DNA from: Pseudomonadales bacterium
GTDB taxonomy: Bacteria; Pseudomonadota; Gammaproteobacteria; Pseudomonadales; Azotimanducaceae
Reading direction: 5' to 3'
Assembly (NCBI GenBank): GCA_041395945.1
Contig: JAWKZN010000003.1
Location: forward strand, 1 to 64,000
Length of the DNA: 64,000 nucleotides
Under the pieces are notes generated by a model that saw only the letters and a list, made by a program, of their open reading frames with translations, did not search any database and was not told where the DNA came from. Position numbers and translations under genes: made by a program. Position 1 is the first letter of the stretch; every line of letters starts with the position of its first letter. This document shows, one piece after another, positions 1-7,829 of the stretch.

Positions 1-129
1 GTGACCGACTACGAGGCCGCCGAGGAGGAGCGGTCGTTCATGCGGGCTGTCGTCGGCGGTCTTGCCGACCTCGAGGCCGGCCGAGAATTGTCCCTCGCAG
101 ACGCCAAGGCTCGGCTGGGCTTGAAGTAG
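1..129 (+). CDS. Antitoxin of a ParE-type toxin pair, probably 5'-truncated by the window edge
   Basis: An open frame runs from the first base to a TAG at 127-129 and encodes an acidic 42-residue tail ending in LADAKARLGLK. Such tails, rich in Glu, Asp and Ala, are typical of the C-terminal part of type II antitoxins that wrap around ParE/RelE toxins. A GTG stands at position 1, so a very short complete antitoxin cannot be excluded, but most partners have an N-terminal DNA-binding part, which would lie left of the window. The ParE-like gene starts 4 bases after its stop, the usual antitoxin-first order. The assignment rests mainly on this context. Confidence 0.6.
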   Translation: MTDYEAAEEERSFMRAVVGGLADLEAGRELSLADAKARLGLK

Positions 130-133
130 GCGC

Positions 134-445
134 ATGGCGAAGGTTGCCATCCGGTTCGCCGAATCCGCACTTGCCGATCTGGAATCGATACGGACCTGGT
201 ACGCCGAACAGGGTGTACCCGATGTCGGCGAACGCCTGATCGGCGAAATCGTCGCGAGCATCGAGGCGCTCGCCGATCATCCCGAGATGGGCCGCATCGT
301 CCCCGAGTTCGATCAGCCCTTTCTGCGCGAGCTGATCCGGCCGCCGTTTCGCATCGTCTATCGGCGCGATCCGAAGCACGTGCGTGTCGTTCGAGTCTGG
401 CGCAGCGAGCGCCTGCTCGACGTGCCGGACGAAGACGCACGCTGA
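134..445 (+). CDS. ParE/RelE-family toxin
   Basis: This 103-residue protein has the ParE layout: an early helical pair (FAESALADLESIRTWYAEQ), a middle ADHPEMGRIVPEF stretch, and a C-terminal beta sheet with RPPFRIVYRRD and VRVVRVWRSER. ParE toxins usually poison DNA gyrase; RelE relatives cleave mRNA on the ribosome, and sequence alone does not settle which applies. It follows its antitoxin by 4 bases, so the two are almost certainly one transcript. On an ICE such pairs commonly stabilise the element. Length and motif order fit the family well. Confidence 0.85.
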   Translation: MAKVAIRFAESALADLESIRTWYAEQGVPDVGERLIGEIVASIEALADHPEMGRIVPEFDQPFLRELIRPPFRIVYRRDPKHVRVVRVWRSERLLDVPDEDAR

Positions 446-461
446 AATGGCGCCACCGCAG

Positions 462-480
462 ATTATTACACTGTAATAAT
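462..480. promoter_or_regulatory. Perfect 19-bp palindrome, probable operator
   Basis: ATTATTACACTGTAATAAT has two perfect 9-bp arms around a single C. It lies 17 bases past the ParE stop in an AT-rich patch that stands out from the GC-rich surroundings. This is the form of a dimeric repressor site. The regulator is unknown; no promoter elements were assigned. Confidence 0.45.
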
Positions 481-1186
481 CGCCCGCCGGCCGCTCGAAG
501 CCGTCCCTGACTCCGAATCAGCTGTCCACAGAGTCCACAGGCCCTGCCCGCCACGGCAAAGCGAGCCATCGAACTCGCGTCGCCAAGGGCGGGACCGCGC
601 TGTGCGCGGTGCCTGTGGGCCCCTGTGGGCAGGTGAGGCCGTTCCGCAGGCGCGCGGGAAACTCATCTGCAGCCCCTGTGACAGGCGAAAGCCTGGCGCC
701 GGGGCTGCGACGCCGCGAAGCCGCCCGTGTCACTAGCGAGCGCAAGCGGGGTAGTGACGCGGGCGGCGTTGCCGTAATCGACGCGGTGCTGGCGCCGAAT
801 TACCCGATGACGCGCGAATGACGCGTTCCTAAACTGCCGCCCACGACCGATTCATCCGTGGCCACTGCGGCTCAGTGGCAAAGAGGGCGCCCGTCCTCGA
901 CCTTAGGGTCAAACCGGGCATGCGCGTCCAGGACCGAACCCGACGCGCCGACCTCAGGGTCGTCGGTCCATCGTCCAAGCCGTCGACTTATTCGTCGACT
1001 CATCCGGTGAGCTCCCCGCTCGCCATTCCACGATCCACTCGATGCCGCTGCCGCCAGGTAGATCGACGAGTGTTTTTTTCAACGTCGCGAAAGTCCCTTT
1101 CGCCCAACTCAACGGAGGTGATGTGTAACAACAAGACCATTCATTCCACTCAGCAACACGAAGGAGGTGATGCGTTATCGAAGAGC
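481..1186. other. Non-coding stretch with several stem-loops
   Basis: No convincing gene is visible here; the open frames have no recognisable protein character. Structures seen are a nested stem-loop at 669-708 (outer arms 669-676/701-708, inner CAGGC-GAAA-GCCTG), a 16-bp inverted repeat at 720-735/752-767 with one mismatch, and a 7-bp stem-loop at 861-879 (GCCACTG/CAGTGGC). Two copies of GGAGGTGATG, a strong Shine-Dalgarno string running into ATG, stand at 1114-1123 and 1163-1172. The first ATG (1121) opens a 57-codon frame ending at 1294. An origin of transfer or a structured leader RNA could sit here; neither is shown. Confidence 0.4.
720..767. repeat. Inverted repeat, 16-bp arms, 16-base loop
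   Basis: Arms at 720-735 (GCCGCCCGTGTCACTA) and 752-767 pair with one mismatch; the loop is 736-751. There is no T-run after it, so it is not a typical intrinsic terminator. A neighbouring nested hairpin at 669-708 suggests that this block is structured as single-stranded DNA or RNA. Candidate roles are oriT or a replication-related site of the ICE; no relaxase gene is in the window to support this. Confidence 0.45.
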
Positions 1187-1326
1187 GGCCCGCAACGGGC
1201 CAGTTGGTCTGCACCGGACCACTCCCCAACAGGGGAGAACCGGTGTTGCCTGCAACCAGGCGTCTTCAGGTTGAACGGGAGTGGTGTCCCGTGACCCCAG
1301 CCGGATTCCGGACTTGGTCGGCCAAG
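1187..1326 (+). ncRNA. Candidate structured RNA: six consecutive hairpins upstream of the recombinase gene
   Basis: Six stem-loops follow each other almost without gaps. They are 1187-1192/1196-1201 (loop CAA); 1212-1217/1240-1245 enclosing 1222-1227/1232-1237 (loop AACA); 1248-1252/1257-1261 (loop CAAC); 1275-1280/1287-1292; 1301-1304/1308-1311; and 1313-1317/1322-1326. All arms are perfect, and three loops share a CAA/AAC core. The run ends 43 bases before the GTG of the XerC/D-like recombinase gene. A published RNA class, the STAXI motif, is found near single-strand-binding protein, topoisomerase, antirestriction and XerDC-integrase genes of mobile elements; a link is possible by position but not tested. 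Strand is set by the downstream gene. Confidence 0.4.
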
Positions 1327-1369
1327 GCCTGCCAGGTGGTCAGAAACACTTACCAGAGCATCGAACACT

Positions 1370-2236
1370 GTGAGAGACCTGAACTACCAACTCAAACAAT
1401 TGTGCCGCCGGAACCGGGATGGTGGGTATGCGACCCAGCGAAACCGGGAGCGGCTGTTGTCGCTGATCGCAGATCAGCTCCACGCGCTGGGCTTCCGAAA
1501 CATGAACGCCCAATCGCTGAAGCCGAAACACGTCGAAGGCCTGGTGAACCGCTGGCAAGGGGAATCGCTGTCCGTCGGCACGATCAAGAACCGGATGACC
1601 GTGTTGCGCTGGTGGGCCCAGAAGGTCGATCGGCAGAACGTGATCGCGCGGCAGAACGACCACTACGGGATCCCCGAGCGAAGCTTCGTGAGTCGCGAGT
1701 CCAGGGCCGTCCGCGTGGAGGGGCAGGCTCTCGATCGCGTTGGCGACATTCACGTGCGGATGAGTCTCGAGCTGCAGCAAGCGTTCGGGCTGCGACGTGA
1801 GGAAGCCATTAAGTTCCAACCGAGCTACGCGGACCGTGGCGATCGGCTGGTGCTGAAAGACAGCTGGACCAAGGGCGGCAAGGCGCGCGAGATCCCGGTG
1901 CGCACTCCGGCACAGCGAGCACTGCTGGACCGAGCGCACCGACTGGCGGGACGCGGCTCCCTGATCCCGGGCGAACGCAACTACCGTCAGCAGTTGCGGG
2001 TTTACGAGCGGCACACCGCGAATGCCGGCCTGTCCAAGTTGCACGGGCTGCGCCACGCCTACGCGCAGGCCCGCTACGAAGAGCTCACGGGCTGGAAATC
2101 GCCGGCGGCCGGCGGACGATCATCGAAGAGTCTGTCCGGTGGCGAGCGCGCCGTCGATCGCGAGGTGCGGCTTGCGATCAGTCGGGAGCTCGGGCACGAG
2201 CGAGAGCAGATCACGGCGGTCTACCTCGGCCGGTAG
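1370..2236 (+). CDS. XerC/D-like tyrosine recombinase (Phage_integr_N / Integrase_1 type)
   Basis: A 288-residue protein opens at a GTG with MRDLNYQLKQLCRRNRDGGYATQ, the look of the Phage_integr_N domain (about 1-95). A catalytic Integrase_1-type domain follows. Recognisable catalytic parts are an Arg in GLRREEAIKF, a Lys in KGGKAREIPV, HGLRHAYAQARYE, and a late His plus Tyr in ELGHEREQITAVYLGR. Proteins of this family are regular passengers of ICEclc/PFGI-1-like elements, distinct from the integrase that inserts the whole element (47315-48523). They may resolve or rearrange ICE DNA; the exact job is unknown. It is preceded by the hairpin run at 1187-1326 and followed by the transfer genes. 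Confidence 0.85.
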   Translation: MRDLNYQLKQLCRRNRDGGYATQRNRERLLSLIADQLHALGFRNMNAQSLKPKHVEGLVNRWQGESLSVGTIKNRMTVLRWWAQKVDRQNVIARQNDHYGIPERSFVSRESRAVRVEGQALDRVGDIHVRMSLELQQAFGLRREEAIKFQPSYADRGDRLVLKDSWTKGGKAREIPVRTPAQRALLDRAHRLAGRGSLIPGERNYRQQLRVYERHTANAGLSKLHGLRHAYAQARYEELTGWKSPAAGGRSSKSLSGGERAVDREVRLAISRELGHEREQITAVYLGR

Positions 2237-2331
2237 CCAAAGCGCTTCGCAGGTCGCCGGAGTTTCCGGTTCCGCCAGGTACGGGAGTTGTCGACTATCG
2301 GGTCCTGCAGCGAGCCACTGACCGACCCGAC

Positions 2332-2784
2332 ATGACCAGACCCGTCTCAGCTCTCCATCGCAAGCCATCGTTCCGCCTGGTGGTGTCGGTGACCGTACTG
2401 CTCGCCGCAACCTCTTCGGTACGGGCCGACGAACTTGCGGTCGCACGTTACTCGACGGTTCGCGCGGTACCGACAATCGCGCAGCAGGACCCGCTCGCGG
2501 CCTCGGTGCGCACGACACTGCCGCCATCGGTTGTCCGCGTCGGCGAGGCCATCACCGGCTTGTTGGCGCCGTCAGGTTACCGGCTGGCCGATTCGCAAGC
2601 GGCAGGACCCGACCGTGAGACGCTGCTCGCGCTGCCGCTGCCCGAATCGCATCGGGATCTGGGTCCCATGCCGCTGCGCCTGGCCCTTGCCACGCTGGCT
2701 GGGCCGGCGTTCGTCCTGGTAGAAGACCCCGTTCACCGACTTGTTTCGTTCGAGCGGTGCACGTCGGCACCGGGAGGTCGATAG
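2332..2784 (+). CDS. PilL-like conjugative region protein (TIGR03748 family)
   Basis: This 150-residue exported protein starts with a basic stretch and a hydrophobic signal (LVVSVTVLLAATSSVRA, about 18-34). The mature part contains LAVARYSTVRAVPTIAQQDPL and PLRLALATLAGPAFVLVEDPVHRLVSFERC. This matches my knowledge of the short PilL-like family that opens the GI-type transfer module. Its likely role is in the cell-envelope part of the conjugative apparatus. It is the first gene of a tightly packed + strand run; the next start is 5 bases after its stop. Confidence 0.75.
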   Translation: MTRPVSALHRKPSFRLVVSVTVLLAATSSVRADELAVARYSTVRAVPTIAQQDPLAASVRTTLPPSVVRVGEAITGLLAPSGYRLADSQAAGPDRETLLALPLPESHRDLGPMPLRLALATLAGPAFVLVEDPVHRLVSFERCTSAPGGR

Positions 2785-2789
2785 TCCCG

Positions 2790-3029
2790 ATGGAACCGAT
2801 CGTTGCCGTTCTCATTGTCATCGGCGCGTTGATCGTCGGCGGCAATGCGCTCGACAAGGAAGCCACACGCTCAGGCAGCGAATCCGCTGCGACGGCGACG
2901 CTCGCAGATCGCGAAGCACAAGACCGTCAGGCTTGTGACAACCAGGGTCCGCGCCAGCGCGATCTCACCGTTCGCTACACCAGTCGGACGACACCAGCGT
3001 CTATGGATGCCGAGGCCTGCGATGAGTAA
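2790..3029 (+). CDS. Small membrane-anchored ICE protein, unknown function
   Basis: From ATG 2790, preceded by GGGAGGT at a good distance, the frame encodes 79 residues. An N-terminal hydrophobic helix (IVAVLIVIGALIVGGNAL) anchors the protein; the rest is polar and rich in Ala, Arg and Glu. Its TAA overlaps the ATG of the following TIGR03759 gene (3022), so the two are translationally coupled, which supports that it is real. No family is recognised with confidence; small single-helix proteins at this place are common in ICE transfer clusters. Confidence 0.65.
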   Translation: MEPIVAVLIVIGALIVGGNALDKEATRSGSESAATATLADREAQDRQACDNQGPRQRDLTVRYTSRTTPASMDAEACDE

Positions 3030-3801
3030 GCGGACAACGGGTGTCCTCGCCATGACACTACTGGCGGCCTGCGCGTGGCCAGCCGTGGCCGCGGAATCGA
3101 GCGACGGGCAATCGACAGCAACCAAGGTGAATCAATCCGCGCTCGAGTGGAGCGACCTCACTGCCAACGAACGCACTCGAGCCGAGGTGTGGGGCCTGTC
3201 GGCGACTGAATGGGGCCGCTACCGATCTCTGATGGAAGGCATTCGCGGCAGCATCAGTCCGGGAACGATCTCTCCCATCGAGGTGTTGGGCATTCACGCC
3301 CGAGACGATGCCGAACGCCGTCGCTATGCGGAGCAATGGGCGGTCATGATGCGCGAGGATGCCGAACGTATCCTCGCTTTCCAGCGCGCCTACGACCAGG
3401 CCGGCCGGTTGCTCTATCCCAGTGAATCACTGATCGACGTGGCCCGGCTCCCCGACCGTGCGGAGGGCGAGCAGGCGCTTCTCGCGACGGACCGTGTGCT
3501 CTTGTTCGCGCTTCCAGACTGTGCGGCCTGCGATGCGATCCTCTCGCGACTGCTGGCGAGGCTCGACCGCGTGGCGGGTGTGGACGTCTACCTCGTAGGC
3601 GTCGCGGCCGGTGACGAGGGCGCGATCCGCGATTGGGCCACGGCGCGCGGGATCCAGCCGGAGTGGGTGAGGACACGCAGGGTGACGCTCAACTTCGAGG
3701 CCGGCGCGCTCCAGCGACTCGCGCCCGGGCAAAGCGAACTGCCGTACCTGATGCGCCGCCGTGGCGAGTCGGTCACGCCGCTACCGTGGGCGGCACTGTG
3801 A
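3022..3801 (+). CDS. ICE transfer protein, TIGR03759 (PFL_4693) family
   Basis: Translation from ATG 3022 gives 259 residues with a clear signal peptide (MTLLAACAWPAVAA). The diagnostic stretch ERTRAEVWGLSATEWGRYRSLMEGIRGSISPGTISPIEVLGIHARDDAERRRYAEQWA is followed by a thioredoxin-like half with LFALPDCAACDAILSRLL, which has a CxxC, and DVYLVGVA. This is the TIGR03759 family of integrating conjugative elements. It is expected in the periplasm, perhaps acting in folding or disulfide handling of mating apparatus proteins; that role is inferred from the fold only. The start overlaps the upstream small gene, and the stop overlaps the next start as GTGA. Confidence 0.88.
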   Translation: MSKRTTGVLAMTLLAACAWPAVAAESSDGQSTATKVNQSALEWSDLTANERTRAEVWGLSATEWGRYRSLMEGIRGSISPGTISPIEVLGIHARDDAERRRYAEQWAVMMREDAERILAFQRAYDQAGRLLYPSESLIDVARLPDRAEGEQALLATDRVLLFALPDCAACDAILSRLLARLDRVAGVDVYLVGVAAGDEGAIRDWATARGIQPEWVRTRRVTLNFEAGALQRLAPGQSELPYLMRRRGESVTPLPWAAL

Positions 3802-4340
3802 CCCGAATGACCGCGATGGTGCTGCCAATCATAGCCTTGGTCGTGCTGGCACCAGCGGTATCCGCGGCAGGTGGCGTGCCGGAAGGGTACCGGCAGGTTG
3901 CGGAGATCCATGGTATCCCGAGCACGCTTTTCTATGCCGTTGCGCTCGCTGAGAGCGGCAAGCGCATCGATGGCCTGCGGACGCTGCGGCCCTGGCCGTG
4001 GACACTCAACGTCCACGGCGACGGCCGTTTCTATCCGTCCCGGCGGGCTGCAATGGTCGCACTGCAGAAAGCGCTCGCCAGCGGGTACCGCTCGGTGGAT
4101 ATCGGCTTGATGCAGGTGAACTGGCGCTACCACGGTGCCGCGCTCGGCCGCATCGAAGACGCGCTCGAGCCGTACCGTAATCTGAACGTTGCCGCGACCA
4201 TCCTGGCGGCCTGTTACCAATCCCGGAATGACTGGTGGGCGGCGGTCGGCTGCTACCACGCGCCGAACAATCCAGATCGCGCGATGCGCTACCGACAGCG
4301 AGTGCGCGGTATCTGGACCAATCTCACGGCGACGGGATAA
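3798..4340 (+). CDS. Lytic transglycosylase, SLT type, of the conjugation machinery
   Basis: The GTG at 3798 overlaps the previous stop and gives 180 residues with a signal sequence (VLPIIALVVLAPAVSA). The mature domain carries the lysozyme-like pattern: GIPSTLFYAVALAESGK with the catalytic Glu in ALAES, DIGLMQVNWRYHG, and LNVAATILAACYQ...WWAAVGCYHAPN. Such enzymes cut peptidoglycan locally so that a secretion channel can be built (VirB1 role). An ATG at 3807 is an alternative start with little effect on the product. It lies between TIGR03759 and TIGR03765 genes as usual for this ICE type. Confidence 0.9.
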   Translation: MTRMTAMVLPIIALVVLAPAVSAAGGVPEGYRQVAEIHGIPSTLFYAVALAESGKRIDGLRTLRPWPWTLNVHGDGRFYPSRRAAMVALQKALASGYRSVDIGLMQVNWRYHGAALGRIEDALEPYRNLNVAATILAACYQSRNDWWAAVGCYHAPNNPDRAMRYRQRVRGIWTNLTATG

Positions 4341-4347
4341 CGCCGGT

Positions 4348-4887
4348 ATGTCTCGCGCACAAACTGCCAGCGTTGTGCTGATCGGGATGTCGCTCTGGGC
4401 GAGCATCGCCGGCGCCGAGCTGACGGTCATCCATGACACCGGCGCCACCCGGCCGCTGGCGCCCTATCTGGAAGTGTTTGGCGAAACGCCGCGCATGGAT
4501 CCACCCGCTCGGATCGATAATTCGAACGAGAATCTCGGCGCCGCCGCTGTGCCGAATCTACTGCCGATCCGCACACCGGGTTTGACGCCCGGGCCAGTGA
4601 CGCCGCGGCCGCTGAGGCTGCCGAACAACGGCACACTCTCGCGACCCTTCTTCCTCGTCGGCGCGGACGCTCGGTCGCGCGAGTGGTTCGCGACGCACCG
4701 TGATCGCCTGCTGGCGATCGGGGCGGTCGGGATGCTGGTCCAGGCCCACAGCGAAGCCGACCTCGCTGCGATCGCACAGATTGCGGACGGCATCCCGATT
4801 CTGCCCGCGCCGGCCACCGACATTGCGCGCGCCCTGGGTCTCGAGCACATCCCCGCGCTTGTCTCCCGGCACGGCATCGAGCAGTGA
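4348..4887 (+). CDS. ICE transfer protein, TIGR03765 (PFL_4695) family
   Basis: This 179-residue protein starts at ATG 4348 with a signal peptide (SVVLIGMSLWASIAGA). It contains the family stretch LTVIHDTGATRPLAPYLEVFG and a C-terminal domain with RPFFLVGADARSREWFATHRDRLLAIGAVGMLVQA and PATDIARALGLEHIPALVSRHGIEQ. It belongs to TIGR03765; the biochemical role is unknown. It is exported, and the end of its gene overlaps the traD start (GTGA at 4884), a sign of coupling between this factor and the coupling protein. Confidence 0.88.
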   Translation: MSRAQTASVVLIGMSLWASIAGAELTVIHDTGATRPLAPYLEVFGETPRMDPPARIDNSNENLGAAAVPNLLPIRTPGLTPGPVTPRPLRLPNNGTLSRPFFLVGADARSREWFATHRDRLLAIGAVGMLVQAHSEADLAAIAQIADGIPILPAPATDIARALGLEHIPALVSRHGIEQ

Positions 4888-7007
4888 CGCCGCATCCCGT
4901 CGAGGCGCTGTTGCGCCCGCCGGTAGAACTCTGGTCGGCGTTGGTCGCGGTCGCGACCGCCGTGATGGCACTCATGGCGCCCTGGGCACTGATGATGCCG
5001 CCCGGGATCGCGTACGCGGCGGCCACTGCGCTGTTCGTGCTGGCGTTCGTCCGCTTGCGCCAAGCCTGGCGGGTCCTGCGCTACCAGCGAAATATGCGAT
5101 GCCTGCCGACCTACCGTCTGCGCGCGGCAGGCATTCCGCTCAGCCGCCACAAGCTCTTTCTCGGTCGAGGATTCCGCTGGACGCAACGACACTCGCAGCG
5201 CCTGCGCGACACGATCCGCCCGGAAGTACAGCGCTACGTGCAGCCCGGGGCGCTCTACCGATGGGCACGGCAGAAGGAGGTCGCCTGGGAGTCCGTGCCG
5301 GTGCTCGGCGTCGCCGCCTGGGCGTTGCGGCAGCCGGCCTGGTGGAATCCATTCAAGCCGCTACCGGCGGTAGGCGGCACGCCGGCGCTGCATGCGGTGG
5401 AACCCCATGAGGAAGATGTCTGGATGGATCTCGGTGAGCGAGTCGGACACACCCTCGTGCTCGGTACCACGCGGGTCGGCAAGACGCGGCTGGCAGAGCT
5501 CCTGATCACCCAGGACATTCGCCGCGGTGACGTGGTCATCGTCTTCGATCCCAAGGGCGATGCCGACCTGCTCCGGCGCGTGTACGCAGAAGCCAAACGC
5601 GCCGGCCGCGCCCAGGATTTCTACCTGTTCCATCTCGGCTTTCCGGAGGTGTCGGCGCGCTACAACGCGATCGGCAGTTTCTCCCGCATCACCGAGGTCG
5701 CGACCCGTATCGCGAACCAGCTGCCGAGCGAAGGCAACTCGGCCGCGTTCAAGGAGTTCGCCTGGCGCTTCGTCAACATCATCGCTCGCGCGCTGGTGGC
5801 ACTCGGCCGTCGGCCGGACTACCAGCAGATCCGTCGTTACATCAACGACATCGAGCCGCTGTTCGTCGAGTACGCGCGCGAGCATCTGCGCCGCAACGGT
5901 CTCGAAAACTGGGCAACGGAGGTGGAGGAGATCGCATCGAAGATCAGCGAGCGCAATCTCTCCTCGGCGCTGCGCGGCCGGGACCGAGATGCGATCGCGA
6001 TGATGCGCTACCTGCAGACGCAGGATCTTTACGATCCGGTGCTCGATGGTCTGGTCTCAGCATTCAAGTACGACAAGACCTATTTCGACAAGATTGTGAG
6101 CTCGGTGGGACCGCTGATGGAAAAGCTCACCACCGGCAAGCTCGCGGAGTTGATCTCCCCGAACTACCTGAACGAAGACGACAGTCGCCCGATCTTCGAG
6201 TGGCTGGAGGTGATCCGCCGCAAGGGCATCGTCTACGTCGGCCTCGACGCCTTGACCGATACGACGGTCGCGAGCGCCGTCGGAAACTCCATGTTCGCCG
6301 ACCTGGTCTCGGTCGCCGGGCACATCTACAAGCACGGCGTGCAGGACCCGCGCAGTGATGCGGTCCCTGTGGAGGCAGCTCGTCTACCGACGATCTCGAT
6401 GCACGCGGATGAATTCAATGAGCTCATCGGTGACGAGTTTGTCCCGCTGTTGAACAAGGCCGGCGGCGCCGGTTTTCAGGTGACCGCCTACACGCAGACC
6501 TGGTCAGACGTGGAGGCCAAGATCGGTAGCCGCGCCAAGGCTGGCCAAGTGGCTGGCAACTTCAACACGATGATCATGTTGCGTGTGAAGGAGCTCGCCA
6601 CCGCCGAGATGCTGACGGACCAGCTGCCGCGCGTGGAGGTGTTCACGCTGATGAGCGTGTCCGGCGTCGATGACTCGTCGGACCCGACCTCGGGCATCGA
6701 CTTCAAGTCCCGCAACGAGGACCGTATCAGCGTCTCCGAGGTGCCGATGCTGACGCCGGCGGAACTGGTCCGTCTGCCCAAGGGGCAGGCCTTTGCGCTG
6801 CTCGAGGGTGGGCGGCTGTGGAAGATCCGCATGCCCTTGCCGGACGACCGGGGCGATCCGGCAATGCCCACGAGTCTCGCGGCCATCGCCAACGAGATGG
6901 AGCGAACCTACATCACCAACGAGCACTGGTACCGCGCGACCGAGACCTGGTGGCACGCCGCCGCCGACGTGGACGTGCCACTAACAAACGTCGCGGACGA
7001 TGGCTGA
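4884..7007 (+). CDS. traD: Type IV coupling protein TraD (SXT/TOL subfamily)
   Basis: This is a 707-residue ATPase that links the relaxosome to the secretion channel. Two membrane helices lie near residues 15-60. A TraG/TraD P-loop (GTTRVGKTRLAELL, about residue 193) and a Walker B-like VVIVFDPKGDADL (about 218) follow, and a later ISMHADEFNELIGDEFVPLLNKAGGAGFQVTAYTQTWSDVEAKIG block marks the TIGR03743 subfamily. It starts at GTG 4884, overlapping the upstream stop, and overlaps the next gene by 8 bases. Full length; nothing looks broken. Confidence 0.93.
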   Translation: MTPHPVEALLRPPVELWSALVAVATAVMALMAPWALMMPPGIAYAAATALFVLAFVRLRQAWRVLRYQRNMRCLPTYRLRAAGIPLSRHKLFLGRGFRWTQRHSQRLRDTIRPEVQRYVQPGALYRWARQKEVAWESVPVLGVAAWALRQPAWWNPFKPLPAVGGTPALHAVEPHEEDVWMDLGERVGHTLVLGTTRVGKTRLAELLITQDIRRGDVVIVFDPKGDADLLRRVYAEAKRAGRAQDFYLFHLGFPEVSARYNAIGSFSRITEVATRIANQLPSEGNSAAFKEFAWRFVNIIARALVALGRRPDYQQIRRYINDIEPLFVEYAREHLRRNGLENWATEVEEIASKISERNLSSALRGRDRDAIAMMRYLQTQDLYDPVLDGLVSAFKYDKTYFDKIVSSVGPLMEKLTTGKLAELISPNYLNEDDSRPIFEWLEVIRRKGIVYVGLDALTDTTVASAVGNSMFADLVSVAGHIYKHGVQDPRSDAVPVEAARLPTISMHADEFNELIGDEFVPLLNKAGGAGFQVTAYTQTWSDVEAKIGSRAKAGQVAGNFNTMIMLRVKELATAEMLTDQLPRVEVFTLMSVSGVDDSSDPTSGIDFKSRNEDRISVSEVPMLTPAELVRLPKGQAFALLEGGRLWKIRMPLPDDRGDPAMPTSLAAIANEMERTYITNEHWYRATETWWHAAADVDVPLTNVADDG

Positions 7008-7734
7008 GGCCACTGCGGATCCCCGGCGCAGGGACGTCCGCCAGGGGCTGATCTCCAACTTCCTGACGACGCTCGCGCAGGGCATCAAATGGCTGCTGTT
7101 GTCCCTGGTGTTCTCAATCCTCACCGAGTGGGTCGGCATGGCGATTTGGTGGCCGGATCAGGGGCTCGACCACAGTCGGAACATGCTCGCCGCCGAAATC
7201 AGTTATCTCCAGCAAGACTTCGGCCGAAGCCTGGTCAGCTCGGACCCGGCCCGGTTCACCAAGAAGGTGGCCGACAAGACGTATTACGTCCTGTTCGAGG
7301 CAACCCGATTCGCCGATTTCGTGCGGTGGACTGGCGCACCGCCGAGGCCGAGCGAGACCGGTCTGCGAGCGCGAATGCACGCGATGTTTCAACCCATCGC
7401 CGAGTACGTCCTGGCAGCCATGCAGGTGACGCAGGTGTTCTCGGTGCGCCTCGCCATCCTCGTACTCGCGCTGCCGGTCTTTGGACTGTTTAGCGTGGTG
7501 GCGATCGTCGACGGTTTAGTGAAACGCGACCTGCGTCGATGGGGCGGGGGGCGCGAGAGCTCGTTCGTGTACCACTGGGCCAAGCGCTCCGCCTTGCCGC
7601 TGCTCGTGCTGACGTGGGTGGTCTATCTGGCGTTGCCTTTCAGTCTTCACCCAAGCTTGGTGGTACTCCCCTTCGCAACCCTGTTTGCGCTGAGCGTGGC
7701 GGTGACTGCGAGTACGTTCAAGAAGTACCTCTAA
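7000..7734 (+). CDS. ICE inner-membrane protein, TIGR03747 (PFL_4697) family
   Basis: This 244-residue membrane protein has helices near 24-48, 150-172 and 195-240. Family text is visible in LISNFLTTLAQGIKWLLLSLVFSILTEWVGMAIWWPDQGLDHSRNML and YYVLFEATRFADFVRW. In this ICE type it normally continues straight into the RAQPRD gene, but here 13.8 kb of cargo follows its stop. The last 32 codons are repeated, in diverged form, at 18386-18484, so the 3' end served as a junction for cassette acquisition. The intact copy seems complete. Confidence 0.88.
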   Translation: MAEATADPRRRDVRQGLISNFLTTLAQGIKWLLLSLVFSILTEWVGMAIWWPDQGLDHSRNMLAAEISYLQQDFGRSLVSSDPARFTKKVADKTYYVLFEATRFADFVRWTGAPPRPSETGLRARMHAMFQPIAEYVLAAMQVTQVFSVRLAILVLALPVFGLFSVVAIVDGLVKRDLRRWGGGRESSFVYHWAKRSALPLLVLTWVVYLALPFSLHPSLVVLPFATLFALSVAVTASTFKKYL

Positions 7735-7771
7735 AAAGGAACCGAGGTTCCGACTCTTCCTGGGCGGCTCG

Positions 7772-7800
7772 TTGTACGTTTATGCGCATAAGCGTATAAG
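7772..7800 (+). promoter_or_regulatory. Promoter with internal palindromic operator, cargo operon
   Basis: TTGTAC (7772-7777) and TATAAG (7795-7800) are 17 bases apart, a good sigma-70 spacing. Between them lies the perfect 12-bp palindrome TTATGCGCATAA (7780-7791), and CGCATAAG/CGTATAAG forms a short direct repeat running into the -10 box. A regulator bound here would block polymerase. The ribbon-helix-helix gene starts 30 bases downstream and is the obvious candidate for autoregulation. Confidence 0.6.
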
Positions 7801-7829
7801 ATCACTGTTCGTCTTTCGGGAGGATGTCG

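Noticed and set aside
720..767. Intrinsic terminator at the 16-bp inverted repeat
   Set aside because: There is no T-run on either side and the loop is long.
1121..1294. 57-codon frame behind GGAGGTGATG
   Set aside because: The ribosome site is only one base from the ATG, and the frame runs through four perfect hairpins; a structured RNA explains it better. Kept open in the findings.
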